The position numbers and the translations under genes were made by a program. The notes below the pieces were generated by a model. It was not told the DNA's origin, made no database searches, and saw nothing but the letters and a program-made list of their open reading frames with translations. From contig CAVSIP010000001.1 of the NCBI GenBank assembly GCA_963728075.1, forward strand, positions 62,001 through 126,000: 64,000 nt of DNA, in the 5' to 3' direction. Shown here one piece after another: positions 1 to 7,445 of the stretch (position 1 is its first letter; each line of letters begins with the position of its first letter). This DNA is from CAVSIP01 sp963728075 (GTDB lineage Bacteria; Actinomycetota; Actinomycetes; JAFAQI01; DASSKL01).

Positions 1-1100
1 CGCGGTAGGCGATGAGCTCACCCTGTTGGGCGGGGGACAGCACCTGGGCTGCGAGCAGCCGGTCCAGGGGGGTGGCCGGCTTGTCGTAGAGCCGGGTGCG
101 CCGCCCATGGCGGTCGGTGCCGAACCCGACCGGCTTCTTCGTCGGTGTCAGGTAGTTGAGGCGGTCGTTGACCAGCGGCCACAACCGGTTGAGCACGCTG
201 CGTTCCTCCGCCGTGTCGTAGCGGTAGTAGAAGCCGTACTTGCGCACGAGGTGGTTGTTCTTCGACTCGACGGTGGCCTGGTCGTTCTTCTGTAAGGCCG
301 CGACCGGGTGAAGAAGATCTCCAGGTCGGCGGCCCACTTGATCACGGCCTTGTTCAGGAACTCGGTTCCGTTGTCGAAGTCCAGCCCGACCACTTCGAAC
401 GGGACCTGCTCGATCGCGGCCTTGAGCGCGGCGAGGACGTGAGCGTTGGCGTTGTTGCGCACCGTGCGGGTGAACACCCAGCCGATGTGCACGTCGGTCA
501 GGTTGACTGTCCTGCAGAACTCGCCTTTGAGCGTCGGCCCGCAGTGCGCGACCGTGTCGCCTTCGAAGAACCCCGGCTCGGCCTCGACCTCGTCTCCGGC
601 CTTGCGGATCTTGATCGAGGAGCGCAGCAGCGGCGAGGCCTTCGTCGTGGTCTTCCCGCGGACTGATCGCTGGCCTTCGCGGGCTTGAGGTACCGGTCGA
701 TCGACGCTGCGCTCATCGCGAGCAGCTCCTCGCGCACCGCACCGCTGTAGCGGTCCACGCCGTCGACGAGCTCACCGTGGCGCTCCAGCCCGTCGAGCTG
801 AACCCGCATCGACGCCGCCAGGTACTTCCCGCACTGCCCACCCGAGGCCGCCCACACCGTCCGCAGCACCATCACCGCGTTGCGGGAGTACTTCGGCGAC
901 CGCGGCCGTCGCGGCCGCGCCGCCACGCTCCTGCCGGAACCCGGGTTGAGTTTCGCGGCCGCGGTCAGCCGACGCCGAGCGTTGTCCCGCGACCACCCGG
1001 TCACCCCCACAACCTGACCCAGGATCCGGCCCTTATCGGCCTTCCTGGCCTTGACATACGCCTTCGCGTACCTCGTCGTGACCTCGGCACGAGACGCCAT
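1..1100 (-). pseudogene. DDE-type (rve) transposase, frameshifted
   Basis: The reverse strand encodes a helix-turn-helix N-terminus (ATG at 1100, residues MASRAEVTTRYAKAY), then an integrase-type catalytic core with VVGLDFDNGTEFLN, whose D and E fit the second and third positions of a DDE core, then a C-terminal stretch running off the left edge of the window. The protein changes frame twice: near 660-667, and near 289-291 where one A appears to be missing after a Pro-Tyr codon pair. Joining the three frames gives one continuous transposase of roughly 360 residues up to the window edge. The family resembles actinobacterial rve-domain transposases (IS481/IS3-like); the exact IS family is not certain. 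It is probably inactive unless the indels are sequencing errors. Confidence 0.8.
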
Positions 1101-1139
1101 CGACAACCGACTCTCCATGGCCCAGCAGCGTCACCGTCA

Positions 1140-1193
1140 CGCGGGCATTCCTACGTGAGGCACGGAGCGCAATTCGCGGGCATTTCTCGTGAG
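1140..1193. repeat. paired CGCGGGCATT repeats at the transposase end
   Basis: Just upstream of the transposase start the motif CGCGGGCATT occurs twice, at 1140 and 1175, each followed by a similar ...CGTGAG tail (1140-1160 and 1175-1193). On the transposase strand they read AATGCCCGCG. Repeated short motifs inside an IS end often bind the transposase, so I infer this is the right end of the element. The other end lies outside the window. Confidence 0.45.
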
Positions 1194-1283
1194 TCTCGCC
1201 GCGAGGTTTACAGAGCGTGGCTCCATGGCTTTACTGCGTAGTGACGGGGACGGATGGGAACAGCGCGTTCCCATGGAGGCGCC

Positions 1284-1640
1284 ATGGCCGAGCACGGGTG
1301 GACGCTGACACGGCTCTACGCCGCCATCGACACCCGCAACTGGCGGCGGGCGCTCTCCCTCGTCTCCCCGTCGGTGAGCTGGCACCAGGCTGCCAGCGAC
1401 GTGCTCGTGGAGAATCCCTGTTTCGGCCGGGACGAGCTGGGGCAGATGTTCGAGCGCGTGCTGGGACCGCACCGCACCGCGCACAGCGTTCGCCTCACGC
1501 TGACACATGGCGCCATGTGCGTCGCATTCGTGGACGTCCGGCTCGAGTACGCCGGATACGTCTGTAAGGGCGTGGCCACCGATGTGTTTTGGCTGGACGA
1601 CGGGCTCGTCACCAAGCGAGTGCGTGTCTTTGCAGGTTGA
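1284..1640 (+). CDS. SnoaL/NTF2-like protein
   Basis: A 118-residue protein, started at ATG 1284 because GGAGG lies at 1275-1279. The sequence fits an NTF2/SnoaL alpha+beta barrel: an N-terminal helix (LTRLYAAIDTRNWRRALSL), the 'V.WH' strand, then two long strands ending in DVFWLDDGLVTKRVRVF. Members of the fold are small cyclases, isomerases or binding proteins; nothing here identifies a substrate. It stands alone between the transposase end and a small hypothetical gene. The family call rests on overall pattern, so other NTF2-like subfamilies are equally possible. Confidence 0.6.
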   Translation: MAEHGWTLTRLYAAIDTRNWRRALSLVSPSVSWHQAASDVLVENPCFGRDELGQMFERVLGPHRTAHSVRLTLTHGAMCVAFVDVRLEYAGYVCKGVATDVFWLDDGLVTKRVRVFAG

Positions 1641-1813
1641 CGTCCGGTCCGGCGGTATCTGCGGAGCCCTCTGACGGCTCGGCCGGAGGAGCGCTCCGTC
1701 AGTTCCCGACGCCGGAACCACCTGGGCGCGTCATGCCGGCATGGACTTGGGGGAAAGCGAATGCGGACACAGAGGCCGGGCACCATGACGACCGCCCGCG
1801 ATCGGAAGCAGTC

Positions 1814-2071
1814 ATGACGACGATGCGGGACGAGGTGCCTGACGGAGGCATGTTGGATGTGGCGCACCAGTTGTTGACCACCTTCGAGCACTTGCCGCTG
1901 GTTACCGTGGTCCGCGCCATGAACGGTGCGCGGCGCGAGCTCGTCGAGGCGCTCGGCTGGCAACCGAGCGCGCACGCGGTCTACGACCTGACGTACACAC
2001 GGCTCGCTGGTCTCGGCGGGGCTGGCCGCGAGGATCAGGATCTGAGCACTCATCCGTACTTCGCGCCATGA
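1814..2071 (+). CDS. small hypothetical protein, three-helix type
   Basis: An 85-residue product if started at ATG 1814, which has a weak GGAAG eight bases upstream; the frame stays open to 1589 but the upstream part has no protein-like composition. The central part (GMLDVAHQLLTTFEHLPLVTVVRAMNGARRELVEALGW, read in pieces) looks like the short helical domain found at the ends of many small actinobacterial proteins, where a 'F..LPLVTVVRAV..AR' pattern recurs. No enzymatic motif is visible. The 243 bases that follow (2072-2314) contain no convincing gene. Confidence 0.45.
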   Translation: MTTMRDEVPDGGMLDVAHQLLTTFEHLPLVTVVRAMNGARRELVEALGWQPSAHAVYDLTYTRLAGLGGAGREDQDLSTHPYFAP

Positions 2072-2314
2072 GCGTCGTCTCGCGCGGGTGATGTCCGCCG
2101 CGAACGGCGAGGCGGGCTGGAAGCAGCGGAGGAATCCCACGGGTCCCGAGGTGGCGAGCCTTTCGGCCCTGGTGGGGCCGCCGGTCGCGCCGGAGTCTGC
2201 AGCCATGCGCCCGCTGTCGTCCGTCACCCGCCGCTCCGTCGATGGCCCGACGTACGCGGGCACGCGGAGCTGGCCACCGCCGGCACGCCCCGTACTGGCC
2301 CTGGACCAGCGGGC

Positions 2315-2506
2315 GTGCTGCTGCCGGCGCCCCCGCAGTACCAGGTGGTGCTGCCGCCCGCGGCGAGCCGGGACCACCCCGTCGACCTGTACCTGTGTGC
2401 GCACCACCTGTGGGCGAGCCGCGAAGCGCTGTACCGCAAGCACGCGGCGGTCTACGACACCGAGGGCGGGCTCGTGGCAGAGGGAGAGGACCTCATCCGG
2501 TCCTAG
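2315..2506 (+). CDS. small DUF7455-like protein, possibly broken at the start
   Basis: A 63-residue frame beginning at GTG 2315. The pattern YQVVLPP...DLYLCAHHLW followed by a charged helix and DTEGG resembles DUF7455 proteins, which usually start with a CxxCG knuckle before the first strand. Here a cysteine-rich stretch (LALDQRACCC) is present just upstream but in another frame, so the start may have been lost by a frameshift near 2310. The gene ends 17 bases before the next start and may be co-transcribed with it. Function unknown. Confidence 0.4.
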   Translation: MLLPAPPQYQVVLPPAASRDHPVDLYLCAHHLWASREALYRKHAAVYDTEGGLVAEGEDLIRS

Positions 2507-2523
2507 CGAGGAGGTGACCGGCG

Positions 2524-3471
2524 ATGCTTGGGCTGCTGCCGGTCGCCGTCATCGTCGTCGTGCTCTTCGGCAGCTTCTACGCCTGGGCCCGCCGGCAGGG
2601 TCTGGTGGCTCCTGCGGCAGCCGGAGGCCACGGGCGCGGTAACGTCTCACTGCTGACCGAGGCCGTTGCGTACGTCGGCGCCATCCTGGTGCTGGCTGGA
2701 GCGTTCGCCGCGGTGGGAGAGCGGTGGGACCAGCTGAGCCCGTGGGGACACGTCGGTCTGGTCGGCGGAGGGGCGGCGCTCTTCCTGCTCGCCGGGACCG
2801 CCGTCAGCCGGGTCCATGATGCGGCGATCGAGCGGCTCGGCAGCGCGCTGTGGTTCGTCTCGTCGGTCGGCGTCGCGGGTGCGGCCGGCCTCGCGGCCGG
2901 TGAGGTGTACGGCAACTCGGAGGCCGTCACCGCGCTCACGGTCGGTGTTGCCACGACGGTGTACTCGCTCGCCCTGTGGGACCTGCGTCAGCGCGCGCTG
3001 CAGAACGTCGCCGTGTTCGCTGGTCTGGTCGCCACCGTCCCTGCGTTCATCTTCGCGGTCGGTGGGGACTCGCCACCCTCCCCGGTCGTCGCCCTGAGCC
3101 TGTGGGCGCTCGGTATCGCCTGGGCGGCACTGAGCTGGCGCCGGTTGACCGAGCCGGTCTGGGTCTCCCTGCCGCTCGGCGTCGTGCTCGCCCTGCTCGC
3201 GCCGAGCTTCGCTGTCGGTGACGACGGCTGGATGTTCGCCGTCGCGGTACTCACCTCGGCCGGCGTGATGGCGGCGAGCGTGCCCACCCGCAACGTTGCC
3301 CTGCTGGGACTGGGCACGCTGGCCACGTTCGGCTACGTCACCGCCCTGGTCGTGCGCTACTTTCGCGAGTCGCTGGGGGTGCCGGCAGCGCTGGCCGTGA
3401 CCGGACTGCTCATCCTCGCGCTTGCGGTTGTCACCGCGCAGCTGCTGCGTGCCGGCCGGCCTACGCGGTGA
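2524..3471 (+). CDS. multi-pass membrane protein, DUF2157-like
   Basis: A 315-residue integral membrane protein. The ATG at 2524 follows a strong GAGGAGG at 2507-2513. I count at least eight hydrophobic segments: one at residues 3-20, then paired helices from about residue 45 to the C-terminus, with short loops and no large soluble domain. The arrangement and the 'TEAVAYVGAILVLAGAFAAVGERW' region (given as a pattern) recall the DUF2157 family of predicted membrane proteins. No transport or catalytic motif is seen. The 3' end overlaps a possible reverse-strand gene by 115 bases. Confidence 0.7.
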   Translation: MLGLLPVAVIVVVLFGSFYAWARRQGLVAPAAAGGHGRGNVSLLTEAVAYVGAILVLAGAFAAVGERWDQLSPWGHVGLVGGGAALFLLAGTAVSRVHDAAIERLGSALWFVSSVGVAGAAGLAAGEVYGNSEAVTALTVGVATTVYSLALWDLRQRALQNVAVFAGLVATVPAFIFAVGGDSPPSPVVALSLWALGIAWAALSWRRLTEPVWVSLPLGVVLALLAPSFAVGDDGWMFAVAVLTSAGVMAASVPTRNVALLGLGTLATFGYVTALVVRYFRESLGVPAALAVTGLLILALAVVTAQLLRAGRPTR

Positions 3472-3776
3472 GCACCGCCGCGGGCGAGCGGTAGTGCGAG
3501 GCTGCACGAGACATCGCTCGTAACCGGGAGCAGCGTCGGTCGTGGCTCGGTGAGGTCGATGACAACGTTCGCTGCGGGGCGCTGGACGGGGGGCTCCGGC
3601 GCGGGTTGTGCGGTCACCGCCGCACGTCGACGGAGTGACCGCACGGCTGCGAGCCGACGCCAGAGGGCGGCCCGACGACGCTCCCGCGCCTGCCGCGTGA
3701 GAGCGAAGTGTTGGGCGTCCCGATGCCAGTCGTTGATCCGTTGCTGCTGCACGCACCGGTTGAGTATCGGGTCCAT
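3357..3776 (-). CDS. hypothetical basic protein
   Basis: A reverse-strand frame of 139 codons from ATG 3776, preceded by AGGGGA. The first 55 residues (MDPILNRCVQQQRINDWHRD, then an Arg-rich amphipathic helix) look like genuine protein and resemble the start of short actinobacterial proteins that carry an N-terminal helix rich in Arg, Gln and Ala. The rest is low-complexity and overlaps the membrane-protein gene by 115 bases, so the true product may be shorter or degraded. Confidence 0.35.
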   Translation of the reverse strand: MDPILNRCVQQQRINDWHRDAQHFALTRQARERRRAALWRRLAAVRSLRRRAAVTAQPAPEPPVQRPAANVVIDLTEPRPTLLPVTSDVSCSLALPLARGGAHRVGRPARSSCAVTTASARMSSPVTASAAGTPSDSRK

Positions 3777-4037
3777 GAAGGTCCCCTGCTATGGCGCTGC
3801 TGAATGACGATGCGTCTGACCTGAAGGCCCGTCGCTGCGGCCGTCGCATGGTCGTGGCGGCGACTACCTTGGCGCCAGCGGTTCGCCGATCTTCAGACGC
3901 GTGGGCTGCGTCTCTTCGCCGGTCTGGGATGGACTTTCGTCCGTGCAGCGTGACCCCGCCATGGTCAGCCGGGCCCATTTGTGGCGGATGCGGGGCTAGC
4001 CCACGGTCGTGAGACGACTCAGTGCCATGCTCGCGGC
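3777..4037. other. intergenic stretch with no supported gene
   Basis: Short open frames exist on both strands, including a 73-codon frame from 3791, but none has protein-like composition, a ribosome site and a recognisable pattern together. I see no convincing structured element. Confidence 0.4.
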
Positions 4038-4345
4038 GTGGACACCGCGGCCCGGTACCGGATGTACGCGGAGTCGGAGGCCCGGGGTTCGTCCCCCCGT
4101 TACGAGCAGCTGGCGTCGACGGTCGCCGACCCCCCGGGGCTGCTCCGCAGCATCGACACAGCTACGACTGCGACCAATGAGGGGCCGGGCGTCCTCCCCG
4201 GGCTTCGCGCGCCGGGCCGCGCTCGGCGGGCACGGCAGCGGCGTACTTGCTGCTCTCCGAGGCCGGCAGCCGCGTGCACGCCTTCGCCGACCCGCACGGC
4301 AGCTGGCTCACCTGGCTGCCCGGCGGCCGGACTCGTTCAGGGTGA
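4038..4345 (+). pseudogene. DUF2332 remnant
   Basis: From GTG 4038 the frame reads VDTAARYRMYAESEARGSSP then RYEQLASTVADPP, the typical opening of DUF2332 proteins (about 330 residues: an AA.F..FA..EARG.SP.YE pattern). After some 40 residues the frame loses sense. In another frame, 4229-4345 reads GTAAAYLLLSEAGSRVHAF then ADPHGSWLTWLPGG and a TGA, which resembles the usual C-terminal DPHG..L.W ending of the same family. The middle of the gene, some 250 codons, is missing. I read this as an internally deleted gene. It runs convergent to, and slightly overlaps, the DUF1801 gene. Confidence 0.5.
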
Positions 4346-4730
4346 CGGTCGCTTGGATCAACGCGACGAACGCGGCCTCGTCGAGTTCGTCACCCTCGCG
4401 GAGGTCGATCGCTCGCCGCGCGTTGCCGCCCAGACTGGCGTTGAACAGGTGGGCGGGGTCCTGCAGCTGCGCGCCCTTGGGGAAGGTCAGCTTCACCATG
4501 CTGGTGTACGACTCGCCCGTGCAGAGGATCCCCTCGTGCGACCAGACCGGCACGCCGGGGTTCGTCGGCTTCTCCCACTTCCACTCCTCGACCACGTCCG
4601 GGTCCGCCTGCTGGATGAGGGCACGGACGCGGGCGAGCGTCTGCCCGCGCCAGTCGTCCAGCTCGTCGATCCGTGCGTCGACGCGGCGAGCCGCAGGCTC
4701 GCCGCCGCTGCCACGTCCGGTCGTCGCCAT
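4308..4730 (-). CDS. DUF1801 domain protein
   Basis: A 140-residue cytoplasmic protein. ATG 4730 is chosen because GGGGGAGG precedes it; an in-frame upstream ATG at 4748 lacks a site. The core shows the DUF1801 pattern: a helix 'RVRALIQQADPDVVEEWKW', then VPVWSHEGILCTGESYTSMV, KLTFPKGA and a C-terminal helix 'AFVALIQATVTLNE'. The family includes YdhG-like proteins and an iron-chaperone-like fold; its biochemical role is not established. It stands alone. Confidence 0.8.
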   Translation of the reverse strand: MATTGRGSGGEPAARRVDARIDELDDWRGQTLARVRALIQQADPDVVEEWKWEKPTNPGVPVWSHEGILCTGESYTSMVKLTFPKGAQLQDPAHLFNASLGGNARRAIDLREGDELDEAAFVALIQATVTLNESGRRAAR

Positions 4731-4874
4731 GGCGCGATCCTCCCCCATCGCGGTTCAGCCGCCGTTGGTGAGTGACAGCGGTCTCGTTCGCACGAGCTGC
4801 CGTCCGGTCCGAGGCGCCGACCGGAAACGTCTGGTGTTCCGGCCGGGAGATGAGGTCGTACGGTGCGCTGACGC

Positions 4875-4920
4875 GGTGGGGCGGCCGGGACTCGAACCCG
4901 GGACCAACGGATTATGAGTC
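4875..4920. repeat. att-like direct repeat, left copy
   Basis: 46 bases beginning GGTGGGGCGGCCGGGACTCG are identical to 7447-7492. They correspond to the tRNA-Met acceptor, T arm and anticodon arm, with no tRNA 5' half beside them (the next bases differ). It is the expected distal attachment site of the element. Confidence 0.8.
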
Positions 4921-5118
4921 GGCCTCCCGATGAACCAGATGGTGACATGCCATGACGGCGTGGGAGCGTTTGTGCAGGTCAGAGCCATACTCCGCGCCAA
5001 TCTCGGTCTCCGCCCGCGACCAAGATCATGGCGCCGAGACGGCGCGGTGTTCCCAATGTGTTCCCACAAGATCGCGTCAACGCCAGCGGATTCGGCGTCC
5101 GCACCAGTCCGCGCCTCT
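4921..5118. other. element end without a gene; carries a 27-bp repeat
   Basis: No gene is supported here. Positions 5042-5068 are identical to 7364-7390 (27 bases starting GCGCGGTGTTCCCAATGTGT). In the right copy this sequence is the end of the integrase frame, so the left copy is probably the 3' tip of another lost integrase gene. Confidence 0.5.
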
Positions 5119-5152
5119 CGCTAAACGTCACCGTGAGCGGTAACATTTAGCG
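5119..5152 (+). promoter_or_regulatory. inverted-repeat operator over the -10 of the DUF4160 pair
   Basis: Two 15-base arms, CGCTAAACGTCACCG (5119-5133) and CGGTAACATTTAGCG (5138-5152), match as an inverted repeat at 13 of 15 positions around the spacer TGAG. The right arm contains TAACAT (5141-5146), a TANNNT -10 box, and ends one base before the GTG start at 5153. The messenger is therefore likely leaderless, and a protein bound here would block the promoter directly. Autoregulation by the downstream HTH protein is my inference. Confidence 0.7.
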
Positions 5153-5347
5153 GTGCCGAAGATCAGGCGCGGCGGCTACGTGTTCCTCGCCTGGATCGGC
5201 GATCACAGCCCGCGGCACGTTCACGTCTACCGCGACGGGACGCTGATCGTGAAATGGGATCTGGACAACTGGCAACCGATGAAGGGGCGACCGACGGCCA
5301 GGATCGAGCGTCTGCTGCGTGAACTCGTCGAGGAGGGCAAGCTGTGA
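5153..5347 (+). CDS. DUF4160 protein, toxin-like
   Basis: A 64-residue protein with the DUF4160 pattern: a strand after Gly-Gly (GGYVFLAWIGDHSPRHVHVY), then RDGTLIVKWDLDN and a basic C-terminal helix (ARIERLLRELVEEGKL). DUF4160 genes typically sit next to DUF2442- or HTH-type genes and are suspected toxin-antitoxin components; the activity is not proven. GTG 5153 lies directly against the operator with no room for a ribosome site, so translation is probably leaderless. It overlaps the next gene by four bases (GTGA), showing coupled translation. Confidence 0.8.
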   Translation: MPKIRRGGYVFLAWIGDHSPRHVHVYRDGTLIVKWDLDNWQPMKGRPTARIERLLRELVEEGKL

Positions 5348-5823
5348 AGATCATGGCGGTCGTGCCCAACAACCGTCGACGGCAGTTCGAGCTTCGCACC
5401 CGGAAGGACGAGTACGTCTTTCCGTACGCGCAGAGCGCCCCCCCGCCGACGAGCGACGACCCGGTCAGCGACGTCCGCGTGGACCCAGAGCTCGGTCGTG
5501 AAGGGTTCACCTACCGACTTGCCTCCGGAGCCGAAGGCAGCGTGCACATCGACGCTGTTCTCGAGTACAACCGCGACCCGGCCTATCTCGCGGACCTCGC
5601 GCTCTACCGCCTGAGTATCCAGGCGCGGGAACGGTTCGACAGCTCCGGACTCTCCGCTCGTGAGGTGGCGCGCCGGCTCGGCACATCTACCACGCAGCTC
5701 TACCGGCTGCTCGATCCCACCAACTACACGAAATCTGTGCGACAACTGCTGGCGCTGCTCAACGTGCTCGGCTACAACGTCGACGTGTCGATCACCGAAC
5801 GGCCGCCGCGCGCGGCCTCCTGA
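5344..5823 (+). CDS. HTH protein, putative antitoxin/repressor
   Basis: A 159-residue protein starting at GTG 5344 inside the stop of the DUF4160 gene. Residues 1-80 are strand-rich and carry 'DPVSDVRVDPELGREGFTYR' and 'GAEGSVHIDAVLEYNRDPAY', reminiscent of the DUF2442-like partner of DUF4160. Residues 95-150 form a helix-turn-helix: LSAREVARRLGTSTTQLYRL followed by LDPTNYTKSVRQLLALLNVL. This is a plausible DNA-binding antitoxin acting on the inverted repeat at 5119-5152. The fusion of both parts in one protein is notable. Neither the toxicity of the partner nor repression can be seen from sequence. Confidence 0.7.
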   Translation: MKIMAVVPNNRRRQFELRTRKDEYVFPYAQSAPPPTSDDPVSDVRVDPELGREGFTYRLASGAEGSVHIDAVLEYNRDPAYLADLALYRLSIQARERFDSSGLSAREVARRLGTSTTQLYRLLDPTNYTKSVRQLLALLNVLGYNVDVSITERPPRAAS

Positions 5824-5951
5824 CCGAGCAGGTCACGCAGCCAGCGCGGGGGCCCCACTACAACGGCGCCCTATGTTCGGGCACGGCGGGACGAGTCTCC
5901 GCCCCCAGCCGGCTACTCCGCAGTCCGATGTCACAGCTCACGTCTACGGTG

Positions 5952-6158
5952 ATGCGCGTGAACCCGCCGGACCCTCCCGCTGGCATCCAGCTGTCGCTCG
6001 ACGAGGCTCTGTCGTTGCTGGCAGACCTTGAGGATGCTCGTGATGCTTTGATTGGCGCCCATCGGCTGGCGCTGGTCGTCACCGTGGAGGGGCAGATCCG
6101 GCTGCTCAGCCTTAGACTGGGGTTCGACGATCCGGAGGGAGGCGCCGATGTCCGCTGA
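5952..6158 (+). CDS. small hypothetical protein
   Basis: A 68-residue protein from ATG 5952 (the frame is open from 5928). It contains one amphipathic helix region (LSLDEALSLLADLEDARDAL) and a strand pair (ALVVTVEGQIRLLSLRLGF). It overlaps the following HTH gene by 11 bases, so the two are probably expressed together. I do not recognise the family; such pairs are common in actinobacterial integrative elements. Confidence 0.55.
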   Translation: MRVNPPDPPAGIQLSLDEALSLLADLEDARDALIGAHRLALVVTVEGQIRLLSLRLGFDDPEGGADVR

Positions 6159-6315
6159 GCCTCTGCGAGCATCCGAGGCGGCGCGGCGGCTGGGGATTTC
6201 GACGCGGGAACTCATGGAGCTCATCCACGACCGCAAGATCCGGTACGTGATGGTCGACGGCATCGCGCACGTGCCGGCCGAAGCCCTCACTGAGTACCGG
6301 TCCAAGGCTTCCTAG
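6148..6315 (+). CDS. excisionase-like HTH protein
   Basis: A 55-residue protein. ATG 6148 has GGAGGGAGG directly upstream. The sequence LRASEAARRLGISTRELMEL then IHDRKIRYVMVDGIAHVPAE is the standard MerR-like winged-helix of small excisionases (recognition helix STRELMELI, wing RYVMVDG). In an element bounded by tRNA repeats it would act as recombination directionality factor or small regulator. The integrase partner is broken, so any role in excision is probably lost. Confidence 0.75.
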   Translation: MSAEPLRASEAARRLGISTRELMELIHDRKIRYVMVDGIAHVPAEALTEYRSKAS

Positions 6316-6340
6316 GCCAGTCGAACCGCCCCCAGCACCC

Positions 6341-6550
6341 GCTCGAGCGCTGCGCTGCCTGAAACGACGCCTGTCCGACGTCGTCTACCGCCACCTGCTC
6401 GACGACCTGGCAGCAAGGAGCCCGGGAGGACAAGTGGGGGCGTCTCTTCAATCCAGCGCGGCCGACCCGATCCCCACGGCCGGCACTTCGGAACAGTCAC
6501 TTCCCGGGCCCACCGGCGACCCTACGCCCCTCGCCGCAGCCGCGTCTTGA
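6341..6550 (+). pseudogene. IS110-family transposase C-terminal fragment
   Basis: The frame 6341-6550 reads ARALRCLKRRLSDVVYRHLL DDLAAR..., matching the C-terminal end of IS110/IS1111-type transposases ('R.LKRRLSD.VYR.L..D'), followed by a low-complexity tail and a TGA at 6548. The catalytic RuvC-like DEDD domain and serine region are absent, so only the last 60 or so codons remain. No IS ends are evident. Confidence 0.6.
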
Positions 6551-6641
6551 CACAGAGGGGAACCGTTATCGTCGCAGCGGGTCGGGCGGCGAGGCGTCGT
6601 GCCAGGATTCGTGGGTGTCCCTCGCGCCTCGGTGCCCCGTC

Positions 6642-7191
6642 CTCACAGGTTCACTCGTTCGGCTGGAAGCGATGGGCAAAGCGCACGTGCTCGCCCGTCG
6701 TTGAGGCGGCTGCGCGCGGGCGTCCGTCGTTCGGGTACACCTCCGTGCCTCGTGACGAGGCGGCGATGGTGCAGTACGTCGACGGCCTCCTTGCCGCGCG
6801 GGAGTCAGGACAGGCACTCCCGTTCGTCCAGGTCCGTCGCGCCGACGAAACCGTCGTGGGAGCAACGAGGTACCTGTCGTTTCGGCACCACCCGATCACC
6901 AAATGGCTGTATGCCGTGGAAGTCGGCGGTACCTGGCTCACGCCCGACGCGCACGGGACCGGCGTCAACGTCGAGGCGAAGCTGCTACTGCTGACGCATG
7001 CGTTCGAGTCGTGGGGGGTGGAACGGGTCGACCTCAAGACGGACGCACGCAATACGCAGTCGCGTGCAGCGATCGAGAGGCTTGGCGCCCGCTTTGAGGG
7101 GGTGCTCCGACGGTGGCAGCCGTCGCATGTCTGCGGCGAGGAAGGCCGGTTGCGCGACAGCGCGATGGAGCGCACAACTGACGAGTGCTAA
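6642..7191 (+). pseudogene. GNAT N-acetyltransferase, frameshifted
   Basis: The main frame carries a complete RimJ/RimL-type GNAT body: SFGYTSVPRDEAAM, LPFVQVRRADETVVGATRYL, the acetyl-CoA region 'DAHGTGVNVEAKLLLLTHAF' and VDLKTDARNTQSRAAIERLG. The N-terminal piece that should precede it, LTGSLVRLEAMGKAHVLA, lies in another frame (6642-6695) and hits a TGA at 6702. A single extra base near 6693-6702 explains the break. A shorter product starting inside the main frame might still be made, but it would lack the first strand. The gene sits inside the tRNA-bounded element. Confidence 0.7.
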
Positions 7192-7193
7192 GT

Positions 7194-7445
7194 GCCGCCG
7201 CCTCGCTCACCTACCGGGCGACGAAGGACCTCAAGGCCGTGCAGACGTTGCTCGGGCACTCGCAGATATCCATCACCGCCGACACCTACACGAGCCTGTT
7301 CGAGGACGCCGAACGGGAGGCTGCGGAGGCAGCCGCTGCGCTGGTCCCGCGTGCCGTCCGCGGGCGCGGTGTTCCCAATGTGTTCCCACAGGCGCCGTCT
7401 GACGGCTCTGACGAGACGCCCGAGAACGCAAAACCGCAGGTCAGG
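7194..7445 (+). pseudogene. tyrosine integrase, C-terminal fragment
   Basis: The frame reads AAASLTYRATKDLKAVQTLL GHSQISITADTYTSLF, then a helix and VPNVFPQAP. The LGH and the nucleophile-type Tyr in DTYT are the last catalytic residues of phage-type integrases; the N-terminal 300 or so residues and the Arg motifs are missing. The frame runs on through the tRNA gene, producing the well-known artefact peptide WGGRDSNPGPTDYESAALT. Its position beside the tRNA 3' end fits the integrase of the element bounded by 4875 and 7492. Confidence 0.75.

Noticed and set aside
2647..3978. 443-codon reverse frame
   Set aside because: It is antisense to a membrane protein with a good ribosome site, and its composition is not protein-like.
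6312..6500. 62-codon reverse frame
   Set aside because: It is antisense to the IS110 fragment, with no ribosome site and random composition.
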